64,000 nucleotides of DNA from Bradyrhizobium ottawaense (lineage in GTDB: Bacteria; Pseudomonadota; Alphaproteobacteria; Rhizobiales; Xanthobacteraceae): the NCBI RefSeq assembly GCF_002278135.3, contig NZ_CP029425.2, forward strand, positions 2,208,001 through 2,272,000, in the 5' to 3' direction. Below are positions 15,500-23,727 of the stretch, piece by piece (the stretch's first letter is position 1; each line of letters starts with the position of its first letter). Position numbers and translations under genes: made by a program. Under the pieces are notes generated by a model, which saw only the letters and a program-made list of their open reading frames with translations, did not search any database and had not been told where the DNA came from.

Positions 15500-15745
15500 T
15501 TTGGCACTCCATTTTCGCGAATTCGGACGTATCCGCCCACCCGTTAAATTAATGCGCGCCGAGAAGTTCGCCAGTGAAATTTTCCCGAGAAGCCCATGTT
15601 GCGCCGCGAAAAAAAGCCCTCGGGAACACCACTTCTGGGGCGCTGCCTTGCGTTCGGCGCATTCGGTCGCGAACCCTGTCCTGATAAAGCAGTTGTGAGT
15701 GCAGTGCAGCTTTCAATCCGGTACAGGCGACCCAACTGGATTTCG

Positions 15746-16006
15746 ATGATGCCCAGATACTACTTCAACACCCGTATCGGCGACGAACTGATCGTGGATC
15801 CCGAAGGCGAGGACCTGCGCAACCCCGACCGCGCCTGGGAGGTCGCCCGCCAGATGATCCTGGAGGTGGTGAAATCCGAGGGCACCCAGCGCGCCCTGCT
15901 GGACGCCGTGATCGAGGTGACCGACGCCGAAGGCGAGATCGTGCTGGAGTTCCCCTTCACCGAGGCGCTGCTGGACATCCCGGACGCGTCCGCGACGCGG
16001 CACTAG
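15746..16006 (+). CDS. DUF6894 family small protein
   Basis: The 86-residue protein (MMPRYYFNTRIGDELIVDPEGEDL) matches the small DUF6894-type proteins common in rhizobia: an RYYFN opening, a D.EG motif, an internal amphipathic helix (AWEVARQMILEVV) and a conserved VTDAEGEIVLEFPF end. Two adjacent ATG codons (15746 and 15749) are possible starts. It is divergent from the pqq operon and followed by a dispersed repeat. The function is unknown. Confidence 0.8.
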   Translation: MMPRYYFNTRIGDELIVDPEGEDLRNPDRAWEVARQMILEVVKSEGTQRALLDAVIEVTDAEGEIVLEFPFTEALLDIPDASATRH

Positions 16007-16021
16007 CCCCCACTCTCTCCC

Positions 16022-16108
16022 CGTCATTGGCCCTTGCGACGAAGCAATCCAGACTGCCTCCGCGGAGGGATTTCTCGATTGCTTCGCTGCGCTCGCAATT
16101 CAATGACG
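16022..16108. repeat. Dispersed palindrome, copy 1
   Basis: A degenerate inverted repeat opens with CGTCATTGG and closes with CAATGACG, with GAAGCAATCC in the left half and GATTGCTTC in the right half. A cleaner copy with perfect arms lies at 61941-62020. It lies between the DUF6894 and amidase genes. Confidence 0.75.
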
Positions 16109-16206
16109 AGGGACCACCCGGCGCCTCAGCGCCTTCGCCCCTGCGAAATCCGCATGGCTTTGCCGCGTTCCCGGCGCTAAAAGACGCCGGTTACACGGAG
16201 CAAGCC

Positions 16207-17607
16207 ATGCAAGATCTCTGGCGCCTGTCGGCTGCCGACCTCGCCACCCTCGTCAAGTCCAAAAAGGTGTCCGCCAGGGAGGCCGCTAAGGCCGGTCTCG
16301 CCCGCCTGGACGCCGTCAATCCCCAGCTCAATGCGGTGATCGACCACCGGCCGGACGACGTGCTCAAGCAGGCCGACGCCGTCGATGCCGCCATCGCGCG
16401 GGGCGAGGACCCCGGCGTGCTCGCCGGCGTGCCCGTCACCATCAAGGCCAATGTCGACCAGGAGGGCTTTGCCACCACCAACGGCCTCAAGCTCCAGCGC
16501 GATTTGATCGCGCGCGAGGACAATCCGGTGGTCGCCAATTTCCGCAAAGCCGGCGCCATCCTGCTCGGCCGCACCAATTGCCCGGCCTTCTCCTATCGCT
16601 GGTTCACCACCAACCTCGTCCATGGCGACACCAAGAACCCGCGTGACGCCTCTCTGACCCCGGGCGGCTCGTCCGGCGGCGCCGGTTCGGCGGTCGCGGC
16701 CGGCATCGGCCATATCGCCCACGGCACCGACATCGCCGGCTCGATCCGCTACCCCGCCTATGCCTGCGGTGTGCACGGCCTGCGCCCGACGCTGGGCCGC
16801 ATCCCCGCCTTCAATCCGGCACTGCCGGAGCGCCCGATCGGACCGCAGATCATGGCGGTCTCGGGTCCGCTGGCGCGCACCGTCAACGACCTCAGGATTT
16901 CACTGGCTGCGATGTCGGCCCGCGACATCCGCGATCCCTGGTACGCACCAGTGCCGCTGGAAGGCCCAGCACGGGACAAGCGCGCCGCGCTCTGCCTCAA
17001 TCCGGACGGCCTTGCCACCACGCCCGAAGTGAAGGCGGCGGTGATCGATGCGGGCAAGCGCCTCGAGCGTGCCGGCTGGACGGTCGAGACGATCGAAAAC
17101 ACGCCGTCGATGCGCGAGGCGGTCGAGTGGCAGATCAAGCTTTGGCTCGGCGACGGCTATGAAGCGCAGCTGGAGATGGCCGAGCGCGAGGGCGATCCCG
17201 GTGCGCTGGCGTGCCTGCGCGGCAATCGCGGCAGGGTCACGCCGATGGATCAGGCCAATTACGCCAAGGCGCTGACGCGGCGGGCCACTCTGACCCGCGA
17301 CTGGATGCTGTTCTTCGAAAAATACGCGGTGCTGCTGACGCCGGTGTCCGGCGAGCTGCCGTTCCCCGATCATCTCGATCGCAAGGACGATGAGTCCTTC
17401 AAGCGCGTCTGGGAAGCGCAGCTGCCGCAGATCGCCATTCCCTTCATGGGTCTGCCGGGCCTCGTGGTCTCCACGGGTCTGGTCGGCAAGGCGCCCGTCG
17501 GCGTGCACATCGTCTCCGGCCGCTACCGCGAAGACCTCTGCCTGCTCGCAGGCGAAGCGATCGAGGCGGGCGGCGTGCCGCCGTCGCCGATCGATCCCGT
17601 GGGTTAG
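16207..17607 (+). CDS. Amidase signature family enzyme
   Basis: The 466-residue enzyme carries the Ser-cisSer-Lys triad of the amidase signature family: Lys80 in PVTIKANVD, Ser155 in PGGSSGGAGS and the nucleophile Ser179 in GTDIAGSIRYP. It hydrolyses a carboxylic amide; the substrate cannot be read from sequence. I chose the ATG at 16207, preceded by CGGAGC; an open frame to 16027 runs through a dispersed repeat and is not coding. The glutathione peroxidase gene follows after two bases, so they form an operon. Confidence 0.92.
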   Translation: MQDLWRLSAADLATLVKSKKVSAREAAKAGLARLDAVNPQLNAVIDHRPDDVLKQADAVDAAIARGEDPGVLAGVPVTIKANVDQEGFATTNGLKLQRDLIAREDNPVVANFRKAGAILLGRTNCPAFSYRWFTTNLVHGDTKNPRDASLTPGGSSGGAGSAVAAGIGHIAHGTDIAGSIRYPAYACGVHGLRPTLGRIPAFNPALPERPIGPQIMAVSGPLARTVNDLRISLAAMSARDIRDPWYAPVPLEGPARDKRAALCLNPDGLATTPEVKAAVIDAGKRLERAGWTVETIENTPSMREAVEWQIKLWLGDGYEAQLEMAEREGDPGALACLRGNRGRVTPMDQANYAKALTRRATLTRDWMLFFEKYAVLLTPVSGELPFPDHLDRKDDESFKRVWEAQLPQIAIPFMGLPGLVVSTGLVGKAPVGVHIVSGRYREDLCLLAGEAIEAGGVPPSPIDPVG

Positions 17608-17609
17608 CG

Positions 17610-18086
17610 ATGTCCGCGATCTACGATTTCAAGGCCAACTCGCTTGCGGGTGAGGAGGTTGCGCTCCGCCGCTTCGAGGGGCAGGTGCTCCTGATCGTCA
17701 ACACCGCGAGCAAATGCGGCTTCACGCCGCAATATCGCGGTCTGGAGGATCTGCATCGCGATCTCTCGCCGCGCGGCTTCTCCGTGCTCGGCTTTCCCTG
17801 CAACCAGTTCGGCGCGCAGGAGCCGGGGCAGGCGAGCGAGATCCAGGCGTTCTGCTCGACCAATTACGACGTCACCTTTCCCTTGTTCGAGAAGATCGAC
17901 GTCAACGGCGCCCATGCGCACCCTCTGTATGAGTACCTGAAACACCAGCAATCGGGCTTGTTAGGGGCCTCCATCAAATGGAATTTCACCAAATTCCTGG
18001 TGGACCGTCAGGGCCGCGTAATCGCGCGCTACGCGCCGACCGCACGGCCCGAAGGATTGCGGAATCAAATCGAGACCCTGTTATGA
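17610..18086 (+). CDS. Glutathione peroxidase (Cys type)
   Basis: The 158-residue thioredoxin-fold peroxidase has the active-site segment NTASKCGFTPQY with peroxidatic Cys36, the Gln region GFPCNQFGAQEPG and the Trp/Asn motif KWNFTKFLVDRQG. It has Cys rather than selenocysteine, as usual in bacteria, and often uses thioredoxin as reductant. It reduces hydrogen peroxide and lipid peroxides. It starts two bases after the amidase stop and ends in a four-base overlap with the DUF3297 start. Confidence 0.95.
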   Translation: MSAIYDFKANSLAGEEVALRRFEGQVLLIVNTASKCGFTPQYRGLEDLHRDLSPRGFSVLGFPCNQFGAQEPGQASEIQAFCSTNYDVTFPLFEKIDVNGAHAHPLYEYLKHQQSGLLGASIKWNFTKFLVDRQGRVIARYAPTARPEGLRNQIETLL

Positions 18087-18340
18087 GCGAGACAATCATG
18101 AGCGACGAATTTCCGGACCGCCTGTCGGTCGATCCGAACAGCCCCTATTACAACGCAGACATCCTGGCGCGCGACGTCGGCATCCGCTTCAAGGGCGTCG
18201 AGAAGACCAATGTCGAGGAATACTGCATCAGCGAAGGCTGGGTCCGCGTCACCGCCGGCAACGCCAAGGACCGCCACGGCAACCCGCTGACCATCAAGGT
18301 GCACGGGCCGGTGGAGCCGTATTTCAGGGATAAGAAGTGA
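18083..18340 (+). CDS. DUF3297 family protein
   Basis: The 85-residue protein (DEFPDRLSVDPNSPYYN, then GIRFKGVEKTNVEEYCISEGWVRV) matches DUF3297, a small conserved family without a known role. Its ATG overlaps the stop of the peroxidase gene (ATGA), so it is translationally coupled. A second in-frame ATG six codons later is possible. It is the last gene of the amidase-gpx-DUF3297 operon; a dispersed palindrome follows. Confidence 0.9.
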   Translation: MSETIMSDEFPDRLSVDPNSPYYNADILARDVGIRFKGVEKTNVEEYCISEGWVRVTAGNAKDRHGNPLTIKVHGPVEPYFRDKK

Positions 18341-18349
18341 CGGCGAAGC

Positions 18350-18453
18350 CGTCATTCCGGGGCGATGCGAAGCATCGAACCCGGAATCTCGAGATTCCCC
18401 GGTGCGCAATTGCGCACCTGAGGTCAGGTCCTTCGGACCATCCCGGAATGACG
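18350..18453. repeat. Nested palindromic repeat
   Basis: The element is bounded by GTCATTCCGG and CCGGAATGAC. Inside are four hairpins: 18364-18376, the 16-bp perfect palindrome 18383-18398, the 18-bp perfect palindrome 18401-18418, and 18427-18439. It separates the DUF3297 and tarD genes. A relative lies at 57940-58041. It could serve as a terminator. Confidence 0.85.
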
Positions 18454-18477
18454 GGCTAACAAATCGAAAGGCCCCCC

Positions 18478-19647
18478 ATGTCCGTCCGCATCGTCGACGT
18501 CCGCGAGATCACCAAGCCGATCTCATCGCCGATCCGCAACGCCTATATCGACTTCACCAAGATGACGACGAGCCTCGTCGCCGTCGTCACCGACGTCGTT
18601 CGCGACGGCAAGCGCGTGATCGGCTACGGCTTCAACTCCAACGGCCGTTACGGGCAGGGCGGCCTGATCCGTGAGCGTTTTGCCTCGCGCATCACCGAGG
18701 CCGATCCGAAGTCGCTGCTGAATGCGGCCGGCGACAATCTCGACCCCGACAAGGTCTGGGGCGCGATGATGACCAACGAGAAGCCCGGCGGCCACGGCGA
18801 GCGCTCGGTCGCAGTCGGCACCATCGACATGGCGGTGTGGGACGCGGTGGCGAAGATCGCGGGCAAGCCGCTGTTTCGCCTGCTCGCCGAACGGCACGGC
18901 GTCAAAGCCAATCCGCGCGTGTTCGTCTACGCCGCCGGCGGCTATTACTATCCCGGCAAGGACCTCTCGATGCTGCGCGGTGAGATGCGCGGCTATCTCG
19001 ATCGCGGCTACAACGTCGTGAAGATGAAGATCGGCGGCGCGCCAATTGAAGAAGACCGCACCCGCATCGAGGCGGTGCTGAAGGAGATCGGCAAGGACGC
19101 GCAGCTCGCCGTCGACGCCAATGGCCGCTTCAACCTGGAGACCGGCATCGCCTATGCCAAGATGCTGCGCGACTATCCCTTGTTCTGGTACGAGGAAGTC
19201 GGCGATCCCCTCGACTACGCGCTGCAGGCCGCGCTCGCCGAATTCTATCCAGGCCCGATGGCCACAGGCGAGAATCTCTTCAGCCACCAGGACGCCCGCA
19301 ATCTGATCCGCTACGGCGGCATGCGCCCGGACCGCGACTGGCTGCAGTTCGACTGCGCGCTCTCTTACGGCCTGTGCGAATACCAGCGCACGCTGGAAGT
19401 CCTGAAAACCCACGGCTGGTCCCCCAGCCGCTGCATCCCGCATGGCGGCCACCAGATGTCGCTCAACATCGCCGCCGGCCTCGGCTTAGGCGGCAACGAG
19501 AGCTACCCCGACCTGTTCCAGCCCTACGGCGGCTTCCCGGATGGCGTTGGCGTCGAGAACGGCCACATCACCATGCCGGACCTTCCGGGCATCGGTTTTG
19601 AAGGCAAGTCGGATCTCTACAAGGAGATGAAGGCGCTGGCGGAGTAG
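18478..19647 (+). CDS. tarD: D-tartrate dehydratase (enolase superfamily)
   Basis: The 389-residue enzyme agrees in length and active-site numbering with D-tartrate dehydratase of Bradyrhizobium japonicum: Lys182 and Lys184 in VVKMKIGG, metal ligands Asp213 (VDANGR), Glu239 (WYEEVG) and Glu265 (ATGENLF), and catalytic His322 (CIPHGGHQ). It dehydrates D-tartrate to oxaloacetate in the cytoplasm with Mg2+. It follows a palindromic repeat and looks monocistronic. No tartrate transporter is adjacent. Confidence 0.95.
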   Translation: MSVRIVDVREITKPISSPIRNAYIDFTKMTTSLVAVVTDVVRDGKRVIGYGFNSNGRYGQGGLIRERFASRITEADPKSLLNAAGDNLDPDKVWGAMMTNEKPGGHGERSVAVGTIDMAVWDAVAKIAGKPLFRLLAERHGVKANPRVFVYAAGGYYYPGKDLSMLRGEMRGYLDRGYNVVKMKIGGAPIEEDRTRIEAVLKEIGKDAQLAVDANGRFNLETGIAYAKMLRDYPLFWYEEVGDPLDYALQAALAEFYPGPMATGENLFSHQDARNLIRYGGMRPDRDWLQFDCALSYGLCEYQRTLEVLKTHGWSPSRCIPHGGHQMSLNIAAGLGLGGNESYPDLFQPYGGFPDGVGVENGHITMPDLPGIGFEGKSDLYKEMKALAE

Positions 19648-19677
19648 GGTCGACGGCGTCTCCAACAACTCGGTGTC

Positions 19678-19800
19678 GTCCCCGCGAACGCGGGGACCCA
19701 TAACCCCAGGGAGAGGTTATGGAGCGGGCCGGCAACTCCGAATCTTCGCCAAACCCAACCCTGTGGCTATGGGTCCCGGATCAGCGCTTCGCTTGTTCGG
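19678..19800. repeat. Dispersed repeat with short stems
   Basis: A hairpin, CCCCGCG-AA-CGCGGGG, spans 19680-19695. CCATAACC (from 19699) can pair with GGTTATGG about eight bases further on. The element fills the gap between the convergent tarD and malonyl-CoA decarboxylase genes and may terminate both. Confidence 0.65.
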
Positions 19801-19820
19801 GACGACGACTGAGTTTGCGG

Positions 19821-21173
19821 CTACGACAACCGCATGTCCAGCAGCCGCCTTCCTTCGCCCTTCAGCAGCTTCTTCACAGCGCTCGACGCCACCACCTCGC
19901 CGTCATTCGCGTAGGCCTCGTGGTTCTTCTCGATGTCGTCGAGGCGATAGAGGTAGTTGACCATCACGCCGGCGGATTCCCGCACGCCCTTCGGCGAGAG
20001 ATCGCCGAGCCAGTTGATGCGCTCCAGCCTTGCGCCGTTGCCGAGATGGAAGCGGGCGACGGAATCGATCAGCTTGCCCTTCGGCGTGCGCGCCTTGAGG
20101 AAGTAGTGCGCCGCGAGCGGCTCGATCACGGCGCGGAGCTGTGCCGTCGTCTCGGGGCTCTCGAACCATTTGGGGTCGTCGAGGCGCTTCAGCACCTCGC
20201 GGTCCTCGTCCGACAGCGGCAGGTCCTTGTCCTGCTTCAGCCATGGCATGAAACCCGGCACCGGTGACAGCGTCACGAAGGTGTCGAGCTTGGGCGTTTC
20301 GCGGCGCAGCTCCTCGACCACCTGCTTGATCAGGAAGCTGCCGAAGGAGATGCCGCCAAGACCGCGCTGGGTGTTGGAGATCGAATAGAACACGGCGGTG
20401 CGCGCGCGCTCGATCGGCAGATACTGGCGATCGACCGCGAGCAGCGGCGCGATCGCGCCGGGGATCGTCTCGGTCAGCGCCACCTCGACGAAAATCAAGG
20501 GCTCGTCGACCATCGCGGGATGGAAGAAGGCGTAGCAGCGGCGGTCGACCGGATCGATGCGGCGGCGCAGATCGTCCCAGTCGGAGATCTCGTGCACGGC
20601 CTCGTAGCGGATGATTTTTTCGAGGATGTTGGCCGGGGTCGACCAGTCAATCCTGCGCAGCACGAGAAACCCCCTGTTGAACCACGAAGAGAGAAGATGC
20701 GAGACGTCGCGATCGAGCGCGGCGAGCTCGGTGTGGCCGTTCATCATGCCGAGCAGATCGGCGCGCATGTTGACGAGATCGCCGGTGCCGCCGGGCGCGC
20801 GGTTGAGGCGGCGGATCAGCTCCTGCCGCCGCGGCTCCGAGGCGAAATGCAGCGAGCTCGCATCCTCGTCGCTCGGCGCGGCGCGCCATTTCTCGATCGC
20901 CTTGGACAGGCGCTCCCGGTCCGGGCCGAAATCGCGCACCAGTCCGTCGAAGAAGGCGCGGCGTCCCGCCGCATCCAGCTCCCGGTAGATGTCGAGCACC
21001 TCACGCGCGATGGCGATGCCCGATGCCTCGCCCCGGCCCGACAGCAGCGCGTCGCAGAGATCGATCAGCCCGTCGGCGTCCCGTCTGGTGTCGGCGGAAT
21101 CTCCCCGACGAAGCAGCGTGCGGCCGCGCTCGGAGATCGTGGCGAGCAGGTCGGAGAAGAAGGCGTTGGCCAT
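19821..21173 (-). CDS. Malonyl-CoA decarboxylase
   Basis: The 450-residue enzyme matches bacterial and eukaryotic malonyl-CoA decarboxylases: LVNMRADLLGMM, ALDRDVSHLLSSWFNRGFLVLRRIDWSTPA, EAVHEISDWDDLRRRIDP, and the active-site region FYSISNTQRGLGGISFGSFLIKQV. The late RFHLGNGARLERINWLGDLSPKG contains the expected catalytic His. It converts malonyl-CoA to acetyl-CoA and CO2. Rhizobia often carry it next to matB and matC for malonate use, but neither is beside it here. It looks monocistronic. Confidence 0.94.
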   Translation of the reverse strand: MANAFFSDLLATISERGRTLLRRGDSADTRRDADGLIDLCDALLSGRGEASGIAIAREVLDIYRELDAAGRRAFFDGLVRDFGPDRERLSKAIEKWRAAPSDEDASSLHFASEPRRQELIRRLNRAPGGTGDLVNMRADLLGMMNGHTELAALDRDVSHLLSSWFNRGFLVLRRIDWSTPANILEKIIRYEAVHEISDWDDLRRRIDPVDRRCYAFFHPAMVDEPLIFVEVALTETIPGAIAPLLAVDRQYLPIERARTAVFYSISNTQRGLGGISFGSFLIKQVVEELRRETPKLDTFVTLSPVPGFMPWLKQDKDLPLSDEDREVLKRLDDPKWFESPETTAQLRAVIEPLAAHYFLKARTPKGKLIDSVARFHLGNGARLERINWLGDLSPKGVRESAGVMVNYLYRLDDIEKNHEAYANDGEVVASSAVKKLLKGEGRRLLDMRLS

Positions 21174-21336
21174 CGGGACTTTCGTGTCGGGTTTGTGCGT
21201 TGCGGAAGCTTACACGGGATTTGGGCAGAAACCGATCACAATCAAGCGGAGGAATGCGGCAACTTTAGTTGGGCCGTGCGTCTGGAGAATGCCGGCATGC
21301 CTGCCTTCGCGGCAATGCCACCGAGGGCACCGCTAC

Positions 21337-21428
21337 CGTAGGGTGGGCAAAGGCGCACTTGCGCCGTGCCCACGATCTCTCTCGATTGCGAAAAATGCGT
21401 GGGCACGCTCCGCTTTGCCCACCCTACG
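21337..21428. repeat. Palindromic repeat upstream of malonyl-CoA decarboxylase
   Basis: Outer arms 21337-21352 and 21413-21428 are exact inverted copies of 16 bases. Inner arms at 21365-21374 and 21398-21407 are also exact. The element lies in the 278-base gap between two minus-strand genes. Its boundary, CGTAGG...CCTACG, recalls that of the element at 60326-60414. Confidence 0.85.
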
Positions 21429-21451
21429 AGTTCTGCGCTCGTATCGACGAG

Positions 21452-22276
21452 CTACACTTTCCCCGCAAACTCCGTCGGCGTCCGCCCTGTGACTTGCCGG
21501 AACGCGGCCGAGAACGCCGGCACGCTGGCATAGCCCAGCTGCGTCGCGAGCTGTTTCACCGAGACATTCGCATCCATGGAGAGCCGCTGGATCGCCGCCG
21601 CAATCCGCGCGCGCTGGCACCAGCTTTTGAAGCTCAGCTGCGTTTCCGTCGAGAACAGCCGCGACAGCGTCCGCGCGGAAGTTCCAACCTCGCGCGCCAG
21701 CGTGTCGATGTCGTGCAGGCCGGTGGGATCGTCGAGCACGATCATGGCGGCGCGGCGGCAGCGCACTTCGCGCGGCAGCGGCACGAAGGTCGCGGAATCC
21801 TCGGCCTGGTGCAATTCCAGCATGACGAGGCGCACCAGCAGCTCGGTCCGCTCCTCCGTGTTGCGCGCGTCGAACAGCGCCAGGATCGCCTGATTGAGCA
21901 GCGGCGACACCCGCACCACGAATTCCCGGGTCAGGCCGTCATAGCGCTGCTCGCGCTTCAGCCAGGACAGGTCGAAATACAGCGTGCGCATCTCGATGTC
22001 GGCGAGCAGATCGATGGCATGCTCGAGCCCGGCCGGGACCCAGACCGCGCGGTCCGGCGGCACCAGCCATCGCCCCCCGGGCGTCGTCACCTGCATCGTG
22101 CCCTTGGCCGCATAGATCAGCTGCGCCTCGCGGTGCAAATGCGGATCGATCCGCATGCCCTTGGGATAGTCGCGCGCGACCAGGTGCACGCCCGCGGGCG
22201 AGCGGTGGTTGCTCCGGACCTCCCTCAGGATTGGCGTTTCCAAGATTGGCGTTTCCAAGACAGTCATTGGCAGCAT
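21452..22276 (-). CDS. AraC-family transcriptional regulator
   Basis: The 274-residue regulator has an N-terminal cupin sensor (PKGMRIDPHLHREAQLIYAAKGTMQV) and a C-terminal double HTH: DIDTLAREVGTSARTLSRLFSTETQLSFKSW, then MDANVSVKQLATQLGYASVPAFSAAFRQVTGRTPTEF. It is divergent from the MFS transporter with only 51 bases between start codons, so it very likely controls that gene. A tandem duplication of 15 bases near the start encodes ETPILETPIL. An ATG at 22267 is an alternative start. Confidence 0.9.
   Translation of the reverse strand: MLPMTVLETPILETPILREVRSNHRSPAGVHLVARDYPKGMRIDPHLHREAQLIYAAKGTMQVTTPGGRWLVPPDRAVWVPAGLEHAIDLLADIEMRTLYFDLSWLKREQRYDGLTREFVVRVSPLLNQAILALFDARNTEERTELLVRLVMLELHQAEDSATFVPLPREVRCRRAAMIVLDDPTGLHDIDTLAREVGTSARTLSRLFSTETQLSFKSWCQRARIAAAIQRLSMDANVSVKQLATQLGYASVPAFSAAFRQVTGRTPTEFAGKV
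22230..22259. repeat. 15-bp perfect tandem duplication in the AraC gene
   Basis: Two identical 15-base units lie at 22230-22244 and 22245-22259. The unit length keeps the reading frame and duplicates five residues (ETPIL) close to the N-terminus. It looks like a recent slippage event. Confidence 0.9.
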
Positions 22277-22327
22277 CCCGTCATGGGTCCGACATATAAC
22301 TCATTTTGGAGCAGGAGAGGATTCGTA

Positions 22328-23500
22328 ATGAACAGCCCCAGCCGGGTCATCAGTTTCGTCAACGCAGGCCATTTCATCGACCATTATTCGATGCTGATCT
22401 TTGCCGCCGCCGTGATCATCATGGGGCCGGCGCTCGGCATGGCCTATTCGGAGCTGCTGCCTTACGCGACGCCGGGCTTCATCGCGTTCGGTGCCGGCTC
22501 GCTGCTGACCGGCTGGCTCGGGGACCGCTGGAGCCGCCGCCACATGATGCTGATCTTCTTCGTCGGCATTGGTGCCTCCATGATCTCGGTCGGCTTCGTG
22601 CAGACGCCCGTGCAGCTCGGCGCCGCGCTGCTCGCCATCGGCATCTTTGCCTCGATCTATCATCCCGTCGGCACCGCCATGATCGTGTCCTATGCCGACC
22701 GGCTCGGCCGCGAGATGGGGATCAACGGCGTCTGGGGCAATCTCGGCGTTGCCTCCTCCGCACTGGTGACCGGCGTGATCGGCCAGTATCTCGGCTGGCG
22801 TTTCGCCTTCATCGTTCCCGGCGTGGTCACGATCCTGATCGGCATCGCCTTTGCGATGCTGGTCGTGCACGAGGACCGCAAGGGCTCGAAGCAGGCGGCG
22901 GCGCAGGCGCGGGTGGCCAAGCAGGACATGTGGCGCGTGGTGCTGTCGCTGCTGATCGTGGTGATCGCGATCTCCACCACGTTCAACGCCGTCACGGTGG
23001 CGCTGCCAAAACTGTTCGCGGAGCGGTTGGCGGATTTGACGAAAAGCCCGGCACTGCTCGGCGTGATCGCGGCCTGCGTCTATGTGTTCGGCGCGATGAC
23101 GCAATACACGATCGGACGGCTGCTCGACCGCTATTCGCTGAAGACGGTGGCGCTGCCGCTGTCCTTCATGCTGGCGCCGTTCCTCTATCTCGCCGCCAGC
23201 CTGAACAATCTGCCGCTGATTCTGGTCTCGATCGGCATCGTCATGGGGGCGTTCGGACAGGTCACGGTGAACGATGCCATGGTCGGCAAGTACACCAGTG
23301 AGGAATGGCGCTCGCGCGCCTACGCCGTGCGCTATTTCATCGGCTTCACCGCGGCCGGCGCCTCGGTCGGCCTGGTCGCCTGGCTCTACGAGCAGGGCGG
23401 CTTCGTCACCATGCTGCACGCCTTCGCCGCGCTCTGCCTGCTGGCAATCGCGGCCGCGATCATCCTGCCGCGCGAAATCAGGACGCCGGCTGCAGTGTGA
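22328..23500 (+). CDS. MFS transporter
   Basis: The 390-residue protein has about twelve hydrophobic segments and the MFS loop 2-3 signature (GWLGDRWSRRHMM). Other visible segments are NAGHFIDHYSMLIFAAAVI at the N-terminus and VWGNLGVASSALVTGVIGQYLGWRFAF, reminiscent of the fosmidomycin-resistance (FsR) branch. The ATG at 22328 is preceded by AGGAGAGG. It is probably an exporter under control of the divergent AraC regulator. The substrate is unknown. Confidence 0.9.
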   Translation: MNSPSRVISFVNAGHFIDHYSMLIFAAAVIIMGPALGMAYSELLPYATPGFIAFGAGSLLTGWLGDRWSRRHMMLIFFVGIGASMISVGFVQTPVQLGAALLAIGIFASIYHPVGTAMIVSYADRLGREMGINGVWGNLGVASSALVTGVIGQYLGWRFAFIVPGVVTILIGIAFAMLVVHEDRKGSKQAAAQARVAKQDMWRVVLSLLIVVIAISTTFNAVTVALPKLFAERLADLTKSPALLGVIAACVYVFGAMTQYTIGRLLDRYSLKTVALPLSFMLAPFLYLAASLNNLPLILVSIGIVMGAFGQVTVNDAMVGKYTSEEWRSRAYAVRYFIGFTAAGASVGLVAWLYEQGGFVTMLHAFAALCLLAIAAAIILPREIRTPAAV

Positions 23501-23503
23501 GGG

Positions 23504-23644
23504 CCCGTGTCCCGGGCAAGCTGCAACGCGTAAGCGTTGCGGCGCAGAGCCGGGACCGAGAAAATTGCGGGCAAGTTTCTCGGCGGCATAGGCCCCGGCT
23601 CTGCAGCGCACCGCCGAAGAGGCACTGCGCTGCGTCCGGGGCAC
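23504..23644. repeat. Composite palindromic repeat, copy 1
   Basis: Two sub-elements follow one another: 23504 to about 23557 and 23591-23644. Both resemble the sequence at 62055-62192, read in the opposite direction. The element separates the MFS gene from the antiporter gene and could act as a terminator. Confidence 0.75.
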
Positions 23645-23727
23645 CAGCGGGGTGGAACCCGCCCCACCTCCCGAGGGTTCTATCCCCGTGGCCCCGACAC
23701 CGGGGGTGAAGGGGGAAAGACACCAGC

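Noticed and set aside
16027..16206. A 60-residue N-terminal extension of the amidase
   Set aside because: It is encoded by a dispersed palindrome; the ATG at 16207 has a ribosome-binding site and the family-typical N-terminus.
22230..22259. CRISPR-like repeat
   Set aside because: There are only two contiguous units with no spacers, and they lie inside a coding frame.
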